From an uncultured Lachnospiraceae bacterium (GTDB taxonomy: Bacteria > Bacillota > Clostridia > Lachnospirales > Lachnospiraceae), in contig CALWSF010000005.1 of the NCBI GenBank assembly GCA_944384125.1, positions 1 to 64,000 of the forward strand: a DNA stretch of 64,000 nt, read 5' to 3'. A model generated the notes under the pieces. That model had not been told where the DNA came from, made no database searches, and saw only the letters and a program-made list of their open reading frames with translations. The first letter of the stretch is position 1. The number at the start of each line of letters is the position of its first letter. Positions 45,191 to 53,588 of the stretch are shown here, one piece after another. Made by a program: the position numbers and the translations under genes.

Positions 45191-46516
45191 CTATCTTTTA
45201 ACTGCTCTGTCAAAGGCACTCAGTTCTTCCGGAGTACAGCATGATCGAATCTGTGCTGCCAGTTCCCCATAACCGGATTTTTCCACAATACGAAGGAGAA
45301 AAATACGGTCCTTCTGCTCACTGAGCCTGTACAGCTTCCCCAAAAACTCTTTTACCTCCTCCGGAGCAGGATGCCCTGATTCACGGTAGGCCCTGTAAAA
45401 AGTGACAATCAGTACATGAAGCGTACTGGGAAGATAAGGATTCTCTTTTAAAACAGCTATGGCACAGGAAACACATTTATCAAGGTTTCCCATATTAAAA
45501 TAGCACACTGCCAGACGCTCCCAGACGGACTGAAGCTGACCGGAAAGTGCCATGGCACGATTTGCATTTCCCCATTTTTCAATCAGCTCTACCGCCCTTT
45601 CCGAGTGATAAACGGACTTTTCAAGATTACCTTTGTTGTAATAGAGTATACTCGCTATATAGTCAAAATCCGCCTCTTTGGGCATTTTTTTGATTGCCTG
45701 TTCATAAATTTCTTCAAATTCTTCTTCCCTTCCGCTGTCGGCCAGAATCTGCAGAAGCCGGTAAAATGTAAGGGAAATTCTGACATTCAGCTCATCCACT
45801 TTGTCAGGGAAACGGGAAATTGCCTCTCTGTACCATTTTTCCGCATTTTCGTTATCTCCCGTTACCTGATAGGAATCTGCCAGATACCCCATCATATCAG
45901 GATCTTCCGGGTTTTCACTGAGCTCTTTTAATATAATCGGAATATTTCTCTTTCCCTTTGCCCCATTCAGATTTGACTCCCCGTGATAGCCCATATGAAA
46001 TATAGAAAAGGCATCACTCCCGTTTACCAGATTCTTCTCTCCCTCATAAGCACATAAATCTTCGTGAATCCGGCCTTTATACCGCAGTCCCGGCAGACGT
46101 TTAAATACACGTGACTGAGTGCCCCCTACCAGAATTCTCTCCTGTTCATCCACCTGCATCCAGTCCGTGGCGACTGCATTATATTTTGTGTCTTTGAGAC
46201 TTCGCAGAAACGGTAATATATTTTTGACCTGATCCTCAGGCACATATTCGTCGGCATCCAGAAAAGCAATCCATTCTCCCGTCGCTTTATCAATAGCATA
46301 ATTTTTTGCAGCCGCAAAATCATCAATCCAGGAGAAAAAATATACTTTGGCTCCCATTTCCCGGGCAATCTCCACCGTGCGATCCGTACTTCCCGTGTCT
46401 ACCACAATCTGTTCGCACACAATATCCTTCCCCCAGCTCAAAGCACGCCGGATATTTTTTTCCTCATTTTTTACAATCATACACTGAGACAGTGACGGTA
46501 TCCGTCTTATTCCCAC
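45191..46516 (-). CDS. Family 2 glycosyltransferase with TPR region (flagellin locus, copy 1)
   Basis: A 441-residue cytoplasmic protein. Residues 1 to about 200 form a GT-A glycosyltransferase of family 2: CMIVKNEEKNIRRALSW, IVVDTGSTDRTVEIA and the metal-binding FLDADEY. The rest is TPR-like helical repeats with tyrosine-rich units (YNKGNLEKSVYHSERAVEL). It is a close paralog of the next gene, with identical length, so the two arose by tandem duplication. Sitting beside flagellin, it probably adds sugar to flagellin or builds a surface glycan; donor and acceptor are unknown. The start is GTG at 46514-46516, 8 bases after AAAGGAG, and it overlaps the upstream gene by 10 bases. Confidence 0.85.
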   Translation of the reverse strand: MGIRRIPSLSQCMIVKNEEKNIRRALSWGKDIVCEQIVVDTGSTDRTVEIAREMGAKVYFFSWIDDFAAAKNYAIDKATGEWIAFLDADEYVPEDQVKNILPFLRSLKDTKYNAVATDWMQVDEQERILVGGTQSRVFKRLPGLRYKGRIHEDLCAYEGEKNLVNGSDAFSIFHMGYHGESNLNGAKGKRNIPIILKELSENPEDPDMMGYLADSYQVTGDNENAEKWYREAISRFPDKVDELNVRISLTFYRLLQILADSGREEEFEEIYEQAIKKMPKEADFDYIASILYYNKGNLEKSVYHSERAVELIEKWGNANRAMALSGQLQSVWERLAVCYFNMGNLDKCVSCAIAVLKENPYLPSTLHVLIVTFYRAYRESGHPAPEEVKEFLGKLYRLSEQKDRIFLLRIVEKSGYGELAAQIRSCCTPEELSAFDRAVKR

Positions 46517-47832
46517 TTCCCATTCTCCTTTCCAAGCGCCGCTTTCAGACAGAAAGCTTCTTCTTTTGTGAGCCATCCGTATATCTTATTTTCAAGTTCT
46601 TCCCAGCCAATCTCTTTCGCCGCTCGCAGACAGAACAGTGTCGCCTTCAGAGGCTTTCTGTCTCCATATATCCTGTGGAGAAAATTTTCCGCACTGACGG
46701 CTGCTTCCTTTTCACTCATCAAAAATGCCTTCAGGACAGCCACCAGTGTCCCCATTTCGTAGGGATTTTCCTGAAGCAGACAGCGCCCGTACTGAATACA
46801 TTCATCCACTTTTCCTGCTTTCTGAGAGCAGACTGTCATCGCCTCCAGCGCCTTTGGAAGATCTCCTCCGAGAATCATAGCACGATCCCGGTTTCCAAAT
46901 TTCTCCAGCTTTTCAAATGCCCGTCCTATATATTCAGAACCTTCATCATAGTTTCCCTCTGAAGCCAGATAACGACCCAGAATATAATCAAAGTCCGGTT
47001 CTTCTGGTATACGGGATACAGCAAGAGTATATAATTTTCTTACCTTCTCCTCCTGTTTTTCGCCGGCCTCCAGCTGCATAAGACGGGAAAAAGTGGCTGC
47101 ACACCGTACATTTTTCTCATCTTTCCCCATGGCTGCTATGGCACTTTCGTACCATTTACGGGCCTGTCCTGTTTCTCCGAGACTTCCATATTCATCCCCT
47201 ATATATCCCAGAATCTCACTGCTCTCCGGGTTTTCCTCAAGCTCCCGCATTAAAAGGCGAAGATTTCTGCCTTCTGTCTTTTTCCTCTCGGCTGCTTTTC
47301 CTGCGTATCCCGTATGAAGGATCGAAATTTTCCCCACCGCATCCGCCAGACAAAGCGGCCGTCCATCTTCAAAGAGAAGCTGCTCATGGATTCGTCTGTG
47401 ATACCGGAGATCCGGCAGATTGCGAAACATACGGATCTGAGTCCCTGCCGAACAGACTTTTCCTTCCTCATCCAGATCAAGAAGGCTGCAGGCCACTGCA
47501 TCAACACGGCTGTCGAGTTTATCCGCCAGTGCCTTCATCTTCTGCTCATCTCCCGGAGCAGGAATTTCATCCGCATCCAGAAACGCAATCCACTCTCCCT
47601 GCGCTTTTTCAATCGCAAAATTTTTGGCTGCAGCAAAATCATCTGTCCACGAAAAAGAGTATACCTTTGCCCCCATCTCCCGGGCAATTTCTTTTGTCCG
47701 ATCCGTACTTCCCGTATCTACCACTATCTGCTCCAGAAGAAACTCCCGTCCCCAGGAAAGCGCCCTGCGGATATTCTCTTCCTCATTTTTTACTATCATA
47801 CACTGAGAAATTCCTCTTTTTTTCTGAAGCAT
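46507..47832 (-). CDS. Family 2 glycosyltransferase with TPR region (flagellin locus, copy 2)
   Basis: A 441-residue paralog of copy 1, with CMIVKNEEENIRRALSW, IVVDTGSTDRTKEIAREM, the metal-binding FLDADEI and the motif LRYHRRIHEQLLF near residue 165. TPR-like repeats fill the C-terminal half. The two copies are almost identical in the first 80 residues and diverge after about residue 85, as expected if the donor site is kept while the acceptor side differs. The ATG at 47830-47832 follows GGGAGAAGAAG; a frame beginning 15 bases earlier overlaps that site. Read-through from flagellin upstream is limited by a strong terminator. Confidence 0.85.
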   Translation of the reverse strand: MLQKKRGISQCMIVKNEEENIRRALSWGREFLLEQIVVDTGSTDRTKEIAREMGAKVYSFSWTDDFAAAKNFAIEKAQGEWIAFLDADEIPAPGDEQKMKALADKLDSRVDAVACSLLDLDEEGKVCSAGTQIRMFRNLPDLRYHRRIHEQLLFEDGRPLCLADAVGKISILHTGYAGKAAERKKTEGRNLRLLMRELEENPESSEILGYIGDEYGSLGETGQARKWYESAIAAMGKDEKNVRCAATFSRLMQLEAGEKQEEKVRKLYTLAVSRIPEEPDFDYILGRYLASEGNYDEGSEYIGRAFEKLEKFGNRDRAMILGGDLPKALEAMTVCSQKAGKVDECIQYGRCLLQENPYEMGTLVAVLKAFLMSEKEAAVSAENFLHRIYGDRKPLKATLFCLRAAKEIGWEELENKIYGWLTKEEAFCLKAALGKENGKWE

Positions 47833-47890
47833 CTTCTTCTCTCCCATACTATTCTTCTATTCTCTATTGCAAAACACATAATTCAAAAAA

Positions 47891-47939
47891 GGAAAGGGAA
47901 AGCCATTCCCTTACCGGTCGAAAACGGCTTTCCCTTTCC
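47891..47939 (-). terminator. Strong terminator downstream of flagellin 1
   Basis: A perfect 14-base stem, GGAAAGGGAAAGCC / GGCTTTCCCTTTCC, followed on the minus strand by TTTTTTG. It separates flagellin from the two glycosyltransferase genes. Confidence 0.85.
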
Positions 47940-47961
47940 AAATGACTGAAAAGCTCAGTCT

Positions 47962-47996
47962 TTTTAACTGTTCTGAGTCTCAACTCACAGTTAAAA
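47962..47996 (-). other. Stem-loop directly after the flagellin 1 stop codon
   Basis: TTTTAACTGT pairs with ACAGTTAAAA around a 15-base loop that can itself pair. It begins within a few bases of the flagellin stop codon, in front of the main terminator, and may protect the abundant flagellin mRNA from decay. Confidence 0.5.
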
Positions 47997-47998
47997 GC

Positions 47999-48832
47999 TT
48001 ACTGCAGCAGGCTCAGCACGCTCTGAGGCGTTGCATTTGCCTGAGACAACATGGACTGAGATGCCTGCAGAAGAATATTATTCTTCGTGAATGCAGTAAT
48101 CTCATCTGCCATATCTGTATCACGGATACGGCTCTCAGCAGCCTGAATATTCTCAGATGTTACATCCAGGTTGGCAATGGTGTGCTCCAGACGGTTCTGA
48201 GCAGCACCGAGTTTAGCACGATATCTGGAAACGGTATCAATAGCACTCTTGATTACAGAAATAGCTTTATTAGCCTCTGTTGTACTTGTAGTACCCATTC
48301 CTACTGATTTCAGATTTCCAAGTTCAGCAGAAATTCCGCTTGCTGTCATAAGGCTGGTTCCAACACTGATGGTCTCTGCAGCTGTCGGTCCGATCTGGAA
48401 TGTCATGTTCTTTCCATCAGATGCCAGCGGTTTGATACCATTGAAGTCTGTATTCTTTGCAATACGATCGATCTCGTTTAACAGCTCGTCAACCTCTGCC
48501 TGGATGTTAGCTCTTGCTGTGGAGTTATAGGTTCCGTTAGCTGCCTCGGTAGCCAGTGTGGTCATACGCTGAAGCATGGAGTGAACCTCTGTCAGAGCAC
48601 CCTCTGCTGTCTGAATCAGACCAACTGCATCCTCTGCGTTCTTGGAAGCCTGATTAAGACCATTGATCTGAGAACGCATGCTCTCGGAAATAGCAAGACC
48701 TGCAGCATCATCGCCGGCACGGTTAATACGGTAACCGGAAGACAGCTTCTCCAGGTTTTTGCTCAGAGCGCTCTGGTTGATTCCCAAGTTTCTGTAAGAA
48801 TTGATTGCTGCTATGTTGTGTTGAATCTGCAT
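47999..48832 (-). CDS. hag: Flagellin (copy 1, probably the major one)
   Basis: A 277-residue short flagellin, the subunit of the flagellar filament. The D0/D1 N-terminal part has LEKLSSGYRINRAGDDAAGL and the C-terminal part has the matching coiled-coil region RLEHTIANLDVTSENIQAAE and ESRIRDTDMADEI. The variable middle is reduced to a short stretch, as in B. subtilis Hag. AGGAGG precedes the ATG, and candidate CsrA sites overlap it and lie upstream. A sigma-28-like motif, a long leader and tandem hairpins downstream suit a highly expressed gene. Ser and Thr residues in the middle region could be glycosylated by the nearby enzymes. Confidence 0.96.
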   Translation of the reverse strand: MQIQHNIAAINSYRNLGINQSALSKNLEKLSSGYRINRAGDDAAGLAISESMRSQINGLNQASKNAEDAVGLIQTAEGALTEVHSMLQRMTTLATEAANGTYNSTARANIQAEVDELLNEIDRIAKNTDFNGIKPLASDGKNMTFQIGPTAAETISVGTSLMTASGISAELGNLKSVGMGTTSTTEANKAISVIKSAIDTVSRYRAKLGAAQNRLEHTIANLDVTSENIQAAESRIRDTDMADEITAFTKNNILLQASQSMLSQANATPQSVLSLLQ

Positions 48833-48836
48833 AATT

Positions 48837-48848
48837 CATACCTCCTGT
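48837..48848 (-). promoter_or_regulatory. Candidate CsrA site over the flagellin ribosome-binding site
   Basis: The mRNA reads ACAGGAGGTATG, close to the CsrA consensus ACARGGAUGU with the GGA core inside the Shine-Dalgarno sequence. Binding there would block translation, as known for B. subtilis hag. Confidence 0.5.
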
Positions 48849-48868
48849 ATGTACTACTACTGCGGAAA

Positions 48869-48877
48869 CCTCCCTGT
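48869..48877 (-). promoter_or_regulatory. Second candidate CsrA site in the flagellin leader
   Basis: ACAGGGAGG lies about 30 bases upstream of the first site, in a GC-rich leader able to fold. Two sites at such spacing would suit a CsrA dimer bridging them. Confidence 0.4.
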
Positions 48878-48953
48878 CTCCACCCTCCGTCGCCGCACGG
48901 GCCCTGCCGCAACAGAATATACTGATGATTGTACTTTCATCTTACACTTATAT

Positions 48954-48980
48954 GTATCGTGTTTTTTGCAAAAATAATAA
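48954..48980 (-). promoter_or_regulatory. Sigma-28-like motif upstream of flagellin 1
   Basis: On the minus strand TTAT, 15 bases, CACGATAC. This keeps the CGATA core but is weaker than the others in the window. The leader would be about 115 bases. Confidence 0.35.
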
Positions 48981-48994
48981 GTAAAATATATATT

Positions 48995-49837
48995 TTATTT
49001 TAACAAATTCAAAATCATCTGCGGAATGGAAACTGCCTGGGACATCATAGCCTGAGATGCCTCAAGCACAATCCGATCCTTTGTGTACGCAGTTACCTCT
49101 TCCGCCATATTGGTATCGCGGATCCGGCTTTCCGCCGAACTCATATTCTCATCCGTAACCGTCAGGCTGTTATGAGTATGTTCCAGATGATTCTGGGCTG
49201 CTCCCAGACTTCCCCGCATATCTGATACAGCCTCAATGGCATTATCAATCACATCCACTGATTTTCCCGCTTCCTCCACGCTGCTGAAATCCGTTGTGTC
49301 AAGAAGCAGTGCCTTACTTCCCAGATAATACCGGTTTACATCCAGCAGCTCCTTGTCAGAAGGGCCTATCTGGAGGGTAATATTGTCCGATACCTGGGGC
49401 GGATCAATGTTGGCCGGCAGTGACGAATCAAAGAGATCAATCTCATTAAAATCAGTGGACGATGCAATTCTGTCAAATTCTTCCAGAAGCTGGAGACGCT
49501 CCTCCTCCACAGCCTGCCTTGCACTGCTGCTGTAAGTTCCATTCGCTGCCTGAATTGCCAGCGTCTTGAGACGATCAAGCATGCTGTGAATTTCCGTCAG
49601 GGCTCCGTCTGCAGTCTGAGCAAGCCCCACTCCGTCTGTAACATTTCGCTCCGCCTGCTTAAGACCGTTAATCTGAGAACGCATCAATTCTGATATGGCC
49701 AGTCCTGCTGCATCATCTCCTGCCCGATTAATTCTGTATCCGGAAGAGAGCTTCTCCAGCGCTTTATTTAATGACCGATTTCCAATTTTCTGATTGCGGG
49801 ATGTATTTATCGCACTGATATTGTTTCTGATAATCAT
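48995..49837 (-). CDS. Flagellin (copy 2)
   Basis: A 280-residue flagellin paralog with the same D0/D1 signatures (LEKLSSGYRINRAGDDAAGL; ESRIRDTNMAEEVTAYTKDR) and a different middle containing an insert SLPANIDPPQVSDN. AAGGAGG precedes the ATG. It lies 24 bases downstream of a glycosyltransferase gene and therefore reads as the last gene of the PilZ-glycosyltransferase transcript, unlike copy 1, which has its own leader and promoter motif. It may be a minor or conditional filament subunit. Its leader lacks the ACAGGA-type CsrA site of copy 1. Confidence 0.95.
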   Translation of the reverse strand: MIIRNNISAINTSRNQKIGNRSLNKALEKLSSGYRINRAGDDAAGLAISELMRSQINGLKQAERNVTDGVGLAQTADGALTEIHSMLDRLKTLAIQAANGTYSSSARQAVEEERLQLLEEFDRIASSTDFNEIDLFDSSLPANIDPPQVSDNITLQIGPSDKELLDVNRYYLGSKALLLDTTDFSSVEEAGKSVDVIDNAIEAVSDMRGSLGAAQNHLEHTHNSLTVTDENMSSAESRIRDTNMAEEVTAYTKDRIVLEASQAMMSQAVSIPQMILNLLK

Positions 49838-49861
49838 GATATCCTTACCTCCTTCTAACGC

Positions 49862-50935
49862 CTACAAGGCCTCCAAACGTCTTAATGCCGGCTCATATCC
49901 TTCCTTTGCCGCACGGCCATAATATTCTTTTGCCTGCTCACTCTGCCCTGTTACCTCGTACCAGACACCCAGATTATACAGAGCAAGATATGAACCTGTT
50001 CCTTTCACACTTCCCTGCCCTTCCTGGTCTCCTATCTCAAGGCACTTTTTCCAGCTTTCCTCTATCTCTCCCAAACATCCTATATATCGCTTTACATCTG
50101 ACAGCACCAGCTTCATATAATAAAGTCCCCGCAGGAAATAAAAATCCGGGCTCTTCCGGAATTTTATTTCATTACTTTCAAACAGTCCCCCTGCTTCCTG
50201 AAGCAAATCTCCTGCCAGGTCAACCAGTGTGTAAAGATAAAGCAAAACCCCTTCCTGCCAGTATCCTTCCCCGCCATCCGACAAACGGTAAAACCGTCGA
50301 AAATAAGGAAGGCTGTTCTCCAGCTGATTTAAATTGCGAAGTGTAACTGCAACCTGATACTGATAGTACCCATCTTCAGGATGTTCTCTCTCTGCCTGTA
50401 AAAGGTACTGCAGATTTCTCTTTCCTTTCCCCTCCTGAAGATATCCGTCATGTTTTACCGCCAGAGGAGATGCATACATTGGAAAACAGGAATCCGGCTG
50501 CTCGTGGATCATGCCCGTATAACGAACCCCACATGGCAGCAGACGGGGCAGATAACTGCTGGAAAACCGCATCTCTCCGGTTTTTCCATCTCTGAAACAA
50601 TCCTGACGAAGTATTCCTCCCAGGCATTTCTGCCGGCCTGAAAGCCACCGTTTCAGCTCATCCCGGGTACCGGACACAATCCACTCATCTCCATCCAGTA
50701 TAAGATTCCAGTCTCCGTCCGAATGCGCAAGTGCCGCATTGCGCGCCGCTGAAAAATCCCCTGTCCAGACAAAGTGATATACCTCCGCTCCCATCCTCCG
50801 GGCAATCGAAGCTGTATTATCTTCCGAACCCGTATCCACCACTATCATACGATCAACCAGTCCTCTCGCAGAGTCCAGACAGCGTTCCAGTCTTTCTGCC
50901 TCGTCTCTTACAATCATGACCAGATTAATTTTCAA
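49862..50935 (-). CDS. Family 2 glycosyltransferase with TPR region (flagellin locus, copy 3)
   Basis: A 357-residue, shorter relative of the two tandem glycosyltransferases: VMIVRDEAERLERCLDS, IVVDTGSEDNTASIARRMGA, and LILDGDEW where the others have FLDADE, so the metal-binding acid pair is DGD. TPR-like repeats follow (YQYQVAVTLRNLNQLENSLPY; WYEVTGQSEQAKEYYGRA). The start is TTG at 50933-50935, overlapping the stop of the PilZ gene (TTGA) after a GGAAGGGAAG site, so it is translationally coupled to the PilZ protein. It sits directly before flagellin 2, for which it may be the dedicated modifying enzyme. Confidence 0.83.
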   Translation of the reverse strand: MKINLVMIVRDEAERLERCLDSARGLVDRMIVVDTGSEDNTASIARRMGAEVYHFVWTGDFSAARNAALAHSDGDWNLILDGDEWIVSGTRDELKRWLSGRQKCLGGILRQDCFRDGKTGEMRFSSSYLPRLLPCGVRYTGMIHEQPDSCFPMYASPLAVKHDGYLQEGKGKRNLQYLLQAEREHPEDGYYQYQVAVTLRNLNQLENSLPYFRRFYRLSDGGEGYWQEGVLLYLYTLVDLAGDLLQEAGGLFESNEIKFRKSPDFYFLRGLYYMKLVLSDVKRYIGCLGEIEESWKKCLEIGDQEGQGSVKGTGSYLALYNLGVWYEVTGQSEQAKEYYGRAAKEGYEPALRRLEAL

Positions 50936-51549
50936 TTTTCTTCCCTTTCCTTCTGAATCTGTATCTGATAAACCAGGCTTCGTATTTTGGCCTCCGCTGC
51001 CCGCGGCAGCACCTCAAACCGGCAGCCATATCCGTATTTTCCATGAATCATCGGGCGCATCCATCTGGTACTTGCTTCCAGTTCCCATTCACTCTTCAGA
51101 AATTTTGCCCGGAAACTGATTATTTCATCTTTAGACAACAGCTGAGAGGTAGACACAAAAAAACCTCCCGCACTGATATTCTCTATTATTCCAAAAAAAC
51201 TGCCATGCTTGGCCGATTTAAATTCCTCCTCATACTGAACCGGTACTCGCATATCCGCCTGACGCTGAATTACACTGTATGCTTTCTGAATTCTGCAGTC
51301 CGCCACCCAGTATTCGGATTCCTTCATATAATTGGGATTGCGCCGGAATACCAGTTCTGAATATGTACGGATTCTCCCTTTCCATGCATCAAAAAAATCT
51401 ACGGGCAGTACAACTCTCGCATCTTTAAAATGCCCCTCTCTGAAATACAGTAAAATCTTTTTATCATCCTGTTTTACAACCCTGGCCTCCGCCAGAGGTT
51501 TCCCATCTGTTCCGTATACAAGACAACGTTCACACGCCTTTGTCAGCAT
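50932..51549 (-). CDS. PilZ domain protein (c-di-GMP effector candidate)
   Basis: A 205-residue protein. The N-terminal half (about 1-90) is beta-rich and unassigned, as in YcgR-like proteins. The C-terminal half is PilZ: an arginine pair in QRQADMRVPV and NISAGGFFVS, which correspond to the c-di-GMP-binding RxxxR and D/NxSxxG motifs. The arginines here are separated by four residues instead of three, a variant spacing. It may act as a flagellar brake like YcgR/MotI or control the coupled glycosyltransferase. The ATG at 51547-51549 follows AAGGAG at 8 bases; GTG codons slightly upstream overlap that site. Confidence 0.8.
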   Translation of the reverse strand: MLTKACERCLVYGTDGKPLAEARVVKQDDKKILLYFREGHFKDARVVLPVDFFDAWKGRIRTYSELVFRRNPNYMKESEYWVADCRIQKAYSVIQRQADMRVPVQYEEEFKSAKHGSFFGIIENISAGGFFVSTSQLLSKDEIISFRAKFLKSEWELEASTRWMRPMIHGKYGYGCRFEVLPRAAEAKIRSLVYQIQIQKEREEN

Positions 51550-51586
51550 CACTCTCACTCCTTCTGCATTCCGAAATGTCTTTCTA

Positions 51587-52336
51587 TTATGTCAGCAGGC
51601 TTCCCACATCATTCTGAGCATTCATCATCATCTGAATTCTTAAAAGCTCAATCAGGCTGGCAAAGCTTTCCTTACTCATTGTAACTGTCTCCCCATTATC
51701 CTCCACTCCCTCCAGGCTCAGTCCCGAAAGAGAAAACGGAGAGTATGATGACATCATCGCCTTCACATACAGATCCCCGTCGTAATCAGTTCCAGTGCCG
51801 CTCTGTTCTGCTGCACTGGCAGTCATATAAACTGTCTCGTCTCCCATATAGCTTTTGACCCGTTTCACATAATTCTGTGTTTCTTCATAGGGCGGAATTC
51901 CATTATACTTTTCGACGCTTCCTGGTCCTGCATTGTATGCTGCCAGTGCCAGTTCAACATTCCCGCCAAATCGCTCAAGATTTTCCCGCAGATATTTTGT
52001 TCCTCCCATAATATTCTGCCGCGGATCAAAGGGATCAGAAACGCCAAGGGCACTGGCCGTACCTGGCATAAGCTGCATGACACCCATCGCTCCTGCCCCG
52101 GAAACTGCTTTGGGATTAAAGCTTGACTCCGCCTTGGAAACTGCCCGGATAAGGTTTTTGGAAACACCGTAAATTCGGGATGCCTCATCAAAAATCTGCT
52201 CCATATAGGCAGGTGCCCCCAGCTTTTCCTTAAGTGTCTGTGTAAATCCTCCCTTTTCACTTCCGGAAGCAGACGTTTTTTCTATCCCTTTATTCTGCAT
52301 GGCTGCCGCCGCGGCAGCCGATGTTACCAGTGACAT
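51587..52336 (-). CDS. Lytic transglycosylase (SLT domain)
   Basis: A 249-residue peptidoglycan-cleaving enzyme. The SLT domain (about 45-165) has the catalytic Glu in AVSKAESSFNPKAVS, GAMGVMQLMPGTA, and LALAAYNAGPGSVEKY. The N-terminal 40 residues are low in complexity and not a classical signal peptide, which is common for enzymes exported by the flagellar or another route. A 75-residue tail follows. It cuts glycan strands, possibly to let the flagellar rod or surface proteins through. AGGAAGG precedes the ATG. It lies in the flagellar cluster before the PilZ gene. Confidence 0.9.
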   Translation of the reverse strand: MSLVTSAAAAAAMQNKGIEKTSASGSEKGGFTQTLKEKLGAPAYMEQIFDEASRIYGVSKNLIRAVSKAESSFNPKAVSGAGAMGVMQLMPGTASALGVSDPFDPRQNIMGGTKYLRENLERFGGNVELALAAYNAGPGSVEKYNGIPPYEETQNYVKRVKSYMGDETVYMTASAAEQSGTGTDYDGDLYVKAMMSSYSPFSLSGLSLEGVEDNGETVTMSKESFASLIELLRIQMMMNAQNDVGSLLT

Positions 52337-52364
52337 ACTTTCATCCTTCCTCTTTCATAAATTA

Positions 52365-53576
52365 TCAAAGCTTTGTTGCAATTCCGCCGGGAGCAATATA
52401 CCAGCCATCCACTATGGTATTTTCCGCCATACTTCCGTCCGCGTTCAGATAATACCAGCAATTATTCCAGTTAAGCCACCCCGTCTTCATGCTTCCGTCC
52501 GCTTCCATAAAATACCATTTTCCATCAACCAGTACCCACTGCGTCTGCATAAAGCCATATGCATTCAGATAATACCATTTGTCAGGACTCGGATTCAGCC
52601 ACCCGGTTCTCAGACTCCCATCTTCTCCCAGATACCTCCATCCGTCTCCGAGATTAATCCACCCGGTCTGCATAACCCCGTTTTCATTCATGTAATACCA
52701 GTATCCATTTACAAAGATCCATCCCTTTGCCATATTTCCATTCTGGTCAAAGTAATACCACTTATCCGAGAGTTTTTTCCATGAATTTCTGGCCAGCTGT
52801 CCATCTCCGTACACATAGTTGGAACCTTTCACTTCTCCTCCGTCACCTGCACTGTAACGGCTGACATACTGTTTTTCTTCCGTATCCAGCTCTACTTCCG
52901 TATCACGGGAAGTAACATAATTCCCCTCTTTAAAATATTTCTTTTCATCTGATGTCAATGGGACAGCTTTTACCTCATAATAATATGTAACATCATCCTT
53001 CGTCATATATGAAGACAAATCCACGCTGCTGGTCTCTACATTCAGACGTTTTACAACCTTATCATCCCCATACAGTGTTACCGTATAGCCAGGTGCAAAA
53101 TCTACCTTTTTCCATACAGCTTTCCGACTGGAGGTGCTGCTCCATCCTGCCTCGGCAGTATCTCCCAATGTCATAACAGGGCGATAATCTACCTTGACCT
53201 GCAGTGTTGTATCGTCCAGAGCCTTTGCCGAAACAAAATCTGCTCCGGTAACCTTGCACTCCGAACGATTCAGACTGGTCGGAAAAAATTTTCCCTCATC
53301 AGCAAAGAGATTTATGTCCACCCGGACCTTTTTTCCCGGTTCCCATTTATCATAATCTGTTTTAAACTGCACATCTCCAAGAGAATATCCGTTTCCATCC
53401 GCCGTAATAACAGGATCCGGAATCTCCTCCGGCGCTCCAAAATCTGTATCAATTTTAACCGTAACTTTTTCAATTACACTGGATTCTGCTGCAAAGCTCT
53501 GAAAATCTGCCTCTGTGTACCAGAAAACAGCCATTACAGTCAGAACACATACTAAAATTTTTTTCACTCCTGCCAT
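52365..53576 (-). CDS. Exported protein with cell-wall-binding repeats (copy A)
   Basis: A 403-residue exported protein. A signal peptide (about 1-29) precedes an all-beta region (about 32-245), and then about six choline-binding-like repeats to the C-terminus (YFDQNGNMAKGWIFVNGYW, YLGEDGSLRTGWLN, YFMEADGSMKTGW). Such repeats hold proteins on cell-wall polymers. No catalytic domain was recognised. It is related to the next gene in both parts. AGGAGG-like sequence precedes the ATG. The pair lies between the lytic transglycosylase and the flagellar export genes, so an envelope role during flagellum assembly or adhesion is possible. Confidence 0.85.
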   Translation of the reverse strand: MAGVKKILVCVLTVMAVFWYTEADFQSFAAESSVIEKVTVKIDTDFGAPEEIPDPVITADGNGYSLGDVQFKTDYDKWEPGKKVRVDINLFADEGKFFPTSLNRSECKVTGADFVSAKALDDTTLQVKVDYRPVMTLGDTAEAGWSSTSSRKAVWKKVDFAPGYTVTLYGDDKVVKRLNVETSSVDLSSYMTKDDVTYYYEVKAVPLTSDEKKYFKEGNYVTSRDTEVELDTEEKQYVSRYSAGDGGEVKGSNYVYGDGQLARNSWKKLSDKWYYFDQNGNMAKGWIFVNGYWYYMNENGVMQTGWINLGDGWRYLGEDGSLRTGWLNPSPDKWYYLNAYGFMQTQWVLVDGKWYFMEADGSMKTGWLNWNNCWYYLNADGSMAENTIVDGWYIAPGGIATKL

Positions 53577-53588
53577 ATCTGCTTCCTC

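Noticed and set aside
46507-47832. The two 441-residue glycosyltransferases as one frameshifted gene
   Set aside because: Each has its own start, ribosome-binding site and complete catalytic and repeat regions; they are tandem duplicates.
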